The position numbers were made by a program, and so were the translations under genes. This document shows positions 59,901-64,000 of a DNA stretch of 64,000 nt, one piece after another. Location: contig OX940871.1 in the NCBI GenBank assembly GCA_954871525.1, positions 15,034,532 through 15,098,531 of the forward strand, read 5' to 3'. The notes beneath the pieces are model-generated. The model searched no databases. It saw only the letters and a list, made by a program, of their open reading frames with translations, and had not been told where the DNA came from. Source of the DNA: Parietaria judaica (Eukaryota > Streptophyta > Magnoliopsida > Rosales > Urticaceae). Each line of letters begins with the position of its first letter. Within the stretch, counting starts at the first letter, position 1.

Positions 59901-60498
59901 ATCCAAGAGCCGACGGTACAGGATGATCTTCCCTAGGGAAATTGCCCTTGTAAATTTTGATTTTTCTTTTTCGACTTTTGCTGTTACATTCCCTTTGTTG
60001 CTTTTTGGCCTTGGGCCCCTTTCTTTGTACTTCCCGAACATTTAATGAATGACAGAGATCTTTGCCTCCTCTTCTGAACTTTAGTTGTCGGCTCGCGACT
60101 GTGATTTCCTGACTTTCTCGCTTCATTGGGGTCGATTATTCTTACCCCTCTTATCGCAGGTCGGCGAGCTAACTCTCGCTTCTTTGCCTTCGCGGCCTGA
60201 CGAGGATGTGATCGCATCGTTCCTTGCCGAGGATCCCGGACACTATGCCCTAGTGCGTGACCTGATCAATGAGCTAACTCTTCGGGTCGCGATGCCTTCT
60301 TCGACGGCTCTCGAGGATAACTCCTCCGCAGCTGGACGCCTAGACCTGTTGCCGCCGACTGCTTTGACGAAGTTCCTAACTCGCGATCCTCGTCATCTGG
60401 CCGCCTTCTCGGACTTTGCCGGGGACATTCTCGACCGAGCGATGTCGGATTGCGTTGATGATCTTGCCGACTCCATTCTCAAATCCGACGCGGGCTGA
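56919..60498 (+). CDS. Antisense ORF of Tat element, putative gypsy-type transposon-domain protein
   Basis: The long frame on the strand opposite pol is open from 56826 to 59936. I start it at 56919 (MAMAGKVFQTRSPLSILTEA) because that follows the CT-rich leader. The first ~220 residues match the type annotated in plants as putative gypsy-type transposon protein. Residues ~225-570 are Pro/Ser/Glu-rich low complexity. Residues ~725-850 form a coiled coil (EANRHRLALEEAKAALEKEV). A donor GAG|GTGAGG at 59747/59748 and acceptor TCGCAG|GTCGG at 60159/60160 would splice in phase to a second exon 60160-60498, ending KSDAG, for 1055 aa. Without splicing the product is 1005 aa ending DDLP. It is not a transposase in any shown sense; the function of such antisense ORFs is unknown. 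Confidence 0.7.
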
Positions 60499-60840
60499 CG
60501 CTTAAGACTGCTTGTGTTTTTCCATTTACGTGACTTGTGCTAGTTTGCTTACGAGGCTATGATGCCAATGTGAATGTTATAAACTTATAAGTCTTTTTGG
60601 CATATGAATACACGAAGATCTTTTTGTAATTACGTCACTGTTGTATATGTATGTAGCTTCCTTTGAATGGGGTCTTAGTGTGGGGATGCAGGCTTGAGCA
60701 TCCTCTCCTTCCCCCCCCCCCCCTTTTTTTTTTGAAAATGAAACGGCCATAGTAATTGGCGGAGGAGGGGAAACTTGTCGCGATTCTGCGTGTTATCGCT
60801 AGCTCCTTCGATTCCCTACTTCGAGGCTCTGTTTCTTTGC
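60499..60840. other. Spacer after antisense ORF, with C/T homopolymers
   Basis: No gene recognised. It contains C13 followed by T10 at about 60712-60734, a likely source of sequencing error. Confidence 0.5.
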
Positions 60841-60999
60841 CATGATGCCATCGAGGCTTTTGCCAAGGCTCTTTTGTTCTTTGTCGTGGTGCCATCGAAT
60901 CTTCTGTCAAGGCCCTCTTTTCTTTTTCATGGTGCCATCGAATCTTTTGTCGAGGCCCTTTTTTCTTTCTCATGGTGCCATCGAAGCTTTTGTCGAGGC

Positions 61000-61033
<34 letters not shown>

Positions 61034-61215
61034 CTTGGTGCCATCGAATCTTTTGTCGAGGCCCTTTTTTCTTTTTCATGGTGCCATCGAATCTTTTGTC
61101 GAGGCCCTTTTTTTCTCTTTTTCATGGTGCCATCGAATCTTTTGTCGAGGCCCTTTTTTTCTTTTTCATGGTGCCATCGAATCTTTTGTCGAGGCCCTTT
61201 TTGTTTTTCTTCTTC
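60841..61215. repeat. Minisatellite, eight copies of a 42-48 bp unit
   Basis: Each unit contains GGTGCCATCGAATCTTTTGT followed by CGAGGCCC and a T-rich tract. The units start near 60843, 60890, 60932, 60976, 61038, 61080, 61128 and 61172. The first is most diverged. One unit is stretched to 62 bp by a T28-type run (61003-61033). The overlapping frames rich in FFMVPSNLLSRPF are repeat translations, not genes. Confidence 0.92.
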
Positions 61216-61220
61216 CTCTA

Positions 61221-61674
61221 AGTCACGCGCGGTGGAGAGTCCGATGAGAATGTCGTCCTCGCCACGGCGGCGTTCTTAGAGTGTCGGCGACGATGGCTGT
61301 GCATTTTTGCTACTGATTTTGCTTTCGCGCCATTTTTAGGCTCCTTTTTTTTTTATTTTCGCTTTCGCTTCGCGCTTTATTTTAATGTGTTTGATCTTGC
61401 AATCGACGCTTGGTTCGCAGCTGGTCGTGCGCTGCTCTTACTTTGAGGTTGTTCATAAATGTTAGCCTGTAAGATTGTTAGAAAGATAATTTGCCATAAA
61501 GGCGAGCCTCGTTAAACCCTTCGAGTCCCCCGTACGGGTGCGGCTCGCGAGGGAAGAGTACTCCCTGTTTTTATTAAAAACAAGCCGGGGCTATGAGTGG
61601 TCCCGAACATGTGGGTCAGGACATCCCATCAGGACGATAAGGTATGCGATCATAAGGAATTGGGGCAACAAGGC
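61221..61674. other. Region 3' of pol, no gene
   Basis: Nothing recognised apart from T-rich runs near 61350. It lies directly 3' of the pol stop on the minus strand and may act as its untranslated region. Confidence 0.45.
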
Positions 61675-64000
61675 TTACTGATAAAACTTTTTGAGGTGCT
61701 TGACATTCCAACTGCGAACCACTTCGAGGCCGGCTAGGTTCTCGAGCTTGTAGACTCCCGGTTTGACCACCTCCACGACCTTGTATGGGCCTTCCCAATT
61801 TTGCCCAAGCTTCCCCGCATTCAGCTCCGCCGTGTTCTGGAAAACCTTGCGGAGGACCAACTCTCCGGCCCTGAATTGCCGAGGGCGGACGCTCTTGTTG
61901 TAGAACCGAGCGATGGTGTTTTGGTAGTTGGCGATGTGCACTTTGGCCCGCTCTCGCCTTTCGTCGATGTGGTCCAGTTGATGGAGCAATCCTTGGCTGT
62001 TATCGTCGGGATGGCTTGGAGCCCACTCTCGTCGCAGACTGGGCACTCCCACCTCTGCCGGTATTACCGCTTCGACCCCAAAGGCGAGTGCGAAAGGGGT
62101 CTCGCCGGTGGCCGAGTGGGGGGTTGTGCGGTAGGCCCAAAGGACTCCGGGGAGCTCGTCGGCCCACAAGCCCTTCTTCTCATCGAGCCTTTTCTTGATG
62201 CTGTCGACGATGGTGCGATTAACTGCCTCCGCGTTGCCGTTCCCCTGCGGGTATCTCGGCGTCGACGTGTTCAGCTTGATCCTCCATCGAGCGCAGAAGT
62301 CCTGGAATCTCTTCGAGATGAACTGGGACCCGTTATCGGCGATGATTTCGCGGGGCAGTCCAAAACGTGTGACCACATTCTTCCAGACATAGCTCTCGAC
62401 GTCCGAATCCTTGATGTTGGCGTACGCTTCTGCTTCGGACCACTTAGTGAAGAAGTCCGTCACTACCAGCATAAATCTCCGCTGTCGGGAGCCAGTAGGC
62501 ATCGGACCAACGATATCCATCGACCACTTCATAAAGGGATATGGGACGGACACCACCGACAGCTTCTCGGCTGGGCAGTTGATCGCTGGAGCGTGGCGCT
62601 GGCACTTCTCGCACCTCTTGGTGTGATCGGCACAATCTGCGACCATGGTTTCCCAAAAGAACCCTTGACGCTTGGCCTTGCGGAGGAGGGATCGGCCTCC
62701 GGAGTGATTGCCGCACTCTCCGCCGTGGATTTCTCCCATAACGTACTCTGCCTCCTTCTTGCCCAAGCATCGCAGTAGTATTCCTTCGAAGCTCGCCCTG
62801 TAAAGCCTGCCATTCAGAACGGAATACTTCGCGCTCTTGGTTCGCAACTTCCTGGCCTCCTGTCTGTCCTCGGGTAACGCCCCATCGAGGATATACCTGC
62901 GAAGGGGGGTGCGCCAATCCTCGTCTTCGTCATCGTCTACGATCCCCTGCTCGTCGGGACTCAGGTTCTCGCATTCGATGTCGAGGATCTCTCGAGCGCC
63001 ATCCTCCTCGTCTTGCTTCTCCGCCGTGTCGTCGCTAACCCTGCGCTTCTTTTTCGGCGGACCTTCTTCTCGCTTGATGCTGGGCCTCTCGACCGTCTCG
63101 ACGGTGATCGAGCGGAGCTCGTCGATTTCGGTTGTTGAGCCCAAGCCTGCCAGCGCATCGGCGTGGTTGTTGTCGCCCCTCGAGACCTGCGTCAAAGTCC
63201 AAAAATCGAATTTCTTCGACAGGGATTCGACAACCCCGGCGTAGGCTTCCATCCTTTCGTCGTTCTTCTCGTACTCCCCGTTAACCTGCTTGACCACCAG
63301 ATGAGAGTCCGAGAAAGCGTTCACCTTCCGCACGCCCAGAGCCAGAGCCGACTGCATCCCGACGATGAGAGCCTCGTACTCGGCCTCGTTGTTCGTGGCG
63401 CGGAAAGCGAGGCGGCAAGCTTTTTCCACGACCTCTCCGATTGGGGAAACGAGCCTGATCCCGATACCCGATCCGAGCGACGTCGCCGAGCCGTCGACGA
63501 GGAGCCTCCACATCCCGGTCTCGTCGCGCGAGTCTACGAGCTCCTTCGGCAGCTCGATGAGGAAATCAGCAAGGACCTGCGATTTCAAGCTCGTTCTGAG
63601 TCGATACTCGATGTCGTATGCTCCCAACTTGATATTCCACTTCGTGATCCTCCCTGACTGGTTCGGGCTGTGCAGGATGGACCTGACGGGCCTGTCTGTC
63701 ATGACGACGATGGTGTGCATCTGGAAATGGAATCTCAACTTCTCCGATGCGTCAAACAGCGCGAGCGCCAACTTTTCGACCTGGGGGTACCGTGTTTCGG
63801 CGTCGAGGAGCTTCCGGCTGATATACGAAACGGGCTTCTGCTCGCCCTTCTCTTCCCGCACCAGCACCTGGCTTATCGCGTGATCGGACACCGCGAGATA
63901 CAGATACAGAGGCTCTCCCGGCTCTGGCTTCGTCATGACCGGCGGCGACGAGAGGTAAGCCTTAAGCGCTTGGAAGGCCTCCTCGCACCCTTGCGTCCAT
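61675..64000 (-). CDS. pol: Ty3/gypsy pol polyprotein, C-terminal part (RNase H, second RNase H, integrase)
   Basis: The frame is open to the window edge and is therefore partial at its N-terminus. Numbering is from Met at 63936. The end of the reverse transcriptase connection/RNase H is at 1-125 (SYISRKLLDAETRYPQVEKL). A second RNase H domain with complete DEDD residues follows (D148 in LLVDGSA, E186 in NNEAEYEAL, D210 in FSDSH, D260 in NNHADALA). A linker carries PPKKKRRV at 293-300. The integrase zinc finger is H404, H411, C442, C445. The integrase core has D474 (WSMDIVGP), D534 (IIADNGSQF) and E570 (QGNGNAEA), the D,D35E spacing. The C-terminus WNVKHLKKFYQ is typical for the lineage. No frameshift or stop is seen, so this part may be recently active. 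Confidence 0.93.
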   Translation of the reverse strand, partial: WTQGCEEAFQALKAYLSSPPVMTKPEPGEPLYLYLAVSDHAISQVLVREEKGEQKPVSYISRKLLDAETRYPQVEKLALALFDASEKLRFHFQMHTIVVMTDRPVRSILHSPNQSGRITKWNIKLGAYDIEYRLRTSLKSQVLADFLIELPKELVDSRDETGMWRLLVDGSATSLGSGIGIRLVSPIGEVVEKACRLAFRATNNEAEYEALIVGMQSALALGVRKVNAFSDSHLVVKQVNGEYEKNDERMEAYAGVVESLSKKFDFWTLTQVSRGDNNHADALAGLGSTTEIDELRSITVETVERPSIKREEGPPKKKRRVSDDTAEKQDEEDGAREILDIECENLSPDEQGIVDDDEDEDWRTPLRRYILDGALPEDRQEARKLRTKSAKYSVLNGRLYRASFEGILLRCLGKKEAEYVMGEIHGGECGNHSGGRSLLRKAKRQGFFWETMVADCADHTKRCEKCQRHAPAINCPAEKLSVVSVPYPFMKWSMDIVGPMPTGSRQRRFMLVVTDFFTKWSEAEAYANIKDSDVESYVWKNVVTRFGLPREIIADNGSQFISKRFQDFCARWRIKLNTSTPRYPQGNGNAEAVNRTIVDSIKKRLDEKKGLWADELPGVLWAYRTTPHSATGETPFALAFGVEAVIPAEVGVPSLRREWAPSHPDDNSQGLLHQLDHIDERRERAKVHIANYQNTIARFYNKSVRPRQFRAGELVLRKVFQNTAELNAGKLGQNWEGPYKVVEVVKPGVYKLENLAGLEVVRSWNVKHLKKFYQ

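Larger units (their letters stand above)
55270..64000 (-). mobile_element. Ty3/gypsy Tat/Retand-type retrotransposon, 3' part
   Basis: On the minus strand the order is end of pol (64000 to 61675), spacer with minisatellite, antisense ORF region (60498-56919), polypurine tract (56352-56334) and 3' LTR (56333-55270). A second, additional RNase H domain plus an antisense ORF between pol and the 3' LTR is the known layout of Tat-lineage elements (Retand, Grande, RIRE2). The element is GC-rich, unlike the host DNA to the left. gag, protease and the 5' LTR lie beyond the window. Confidence 0.85.

Noticed and set aside
60841..61215. CRISPR-like repeat array
   Set aside because: There are no unique spacers, only variable T-tracts, and the context is a plant retrotransposon.
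60775..61279. Overlapping Phe/Ser-rich ORFs suggesting membrane proteins
   Set aside because: They are translations of the T-rich minisatellite in three frames and have no independent support.
61801..62778. 325-codon plus-strand ORF opposite pol
   Set aside because: It is the complement of the RNase H/integrase reading frame, which has complete catalytic motifs. The plus-strand frame has no recognisable domain.

Overview
The window is nuclear DNA of a flowering plant, most likely a dicot. Host genes are split by GT-AG introns and AT-rich. Peroxisomal-type ascorbate peroxidase (APX) and TPR-thioredoxin TDX are plant families, and the transposons are plant LTR elements. I cannot name the species.

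Bases 1-54406 are a head-to-tail tandem array of one ~16.9 kb segment: units start at 1, 16947, 33883 and 49992, and the fourth stops abruptly at 54406. Units are almost identical; the differences I found are a few substitutions, microsatellite and homopolymer lengths, and a 200-N gap (37855-38054) in unit 3. Each full unit carries, left to right: the APX gene (+); a block of templated filler at its 3' end; a compound non-autonomous Ty3/gypsy-derived element (LTR-internal-LTR-internal-divergent LTR); a decayed thioredoxin-domain copy (-); a large inverted repeat whose arms each hold a thioredoxin exon and a 99-codon ORF; the intact ten-exon TDX gene (-); and a ~1.06 kb intergenic region shared head to head by TDX and the next APX. 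There are three intact TDX genes, three complete APX genes and one APX cut by the window start.

The array ends exactly at the 3' end of an LTR (54406). Units 1-3 instead continue through that LTR into a second internal region. This is what unequal crossing-over between two directly repeated copies of the same retroelement would leave, so the retroelement probably drove amplification of the APX-TDX pair. A collapsed or duplicated assembly is the main alternative. The APX reading frame ends in a short acidic tail in place of the hydrophobic peroxisomal anchor usual for its family.

Bases 54407-55269 are AT-rich single-copy sequence. From 55270 to the window end lies the 3' part of a large GC-rich Ty3/gypsy element of Tat/Retand type on the minus strand: 3' LTR (55270-56333), polypurine tract, a long antisense ORF on the plus strand with its own TATA box and a probable second exon, a T-rich minisatellite, and the end of pol (RNase H and integrase, reading off the right edge).

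APX (hydrogen peroxide removal using ascorbate) and TDX (redox-switched chaperone/disulfide reductase) both act in oxidative and heat stress. Their linked, head-to-head, amplified arrangement is the most biologically interesting feature, but whether all copies are real and expressed cannot be told from sequence alone.
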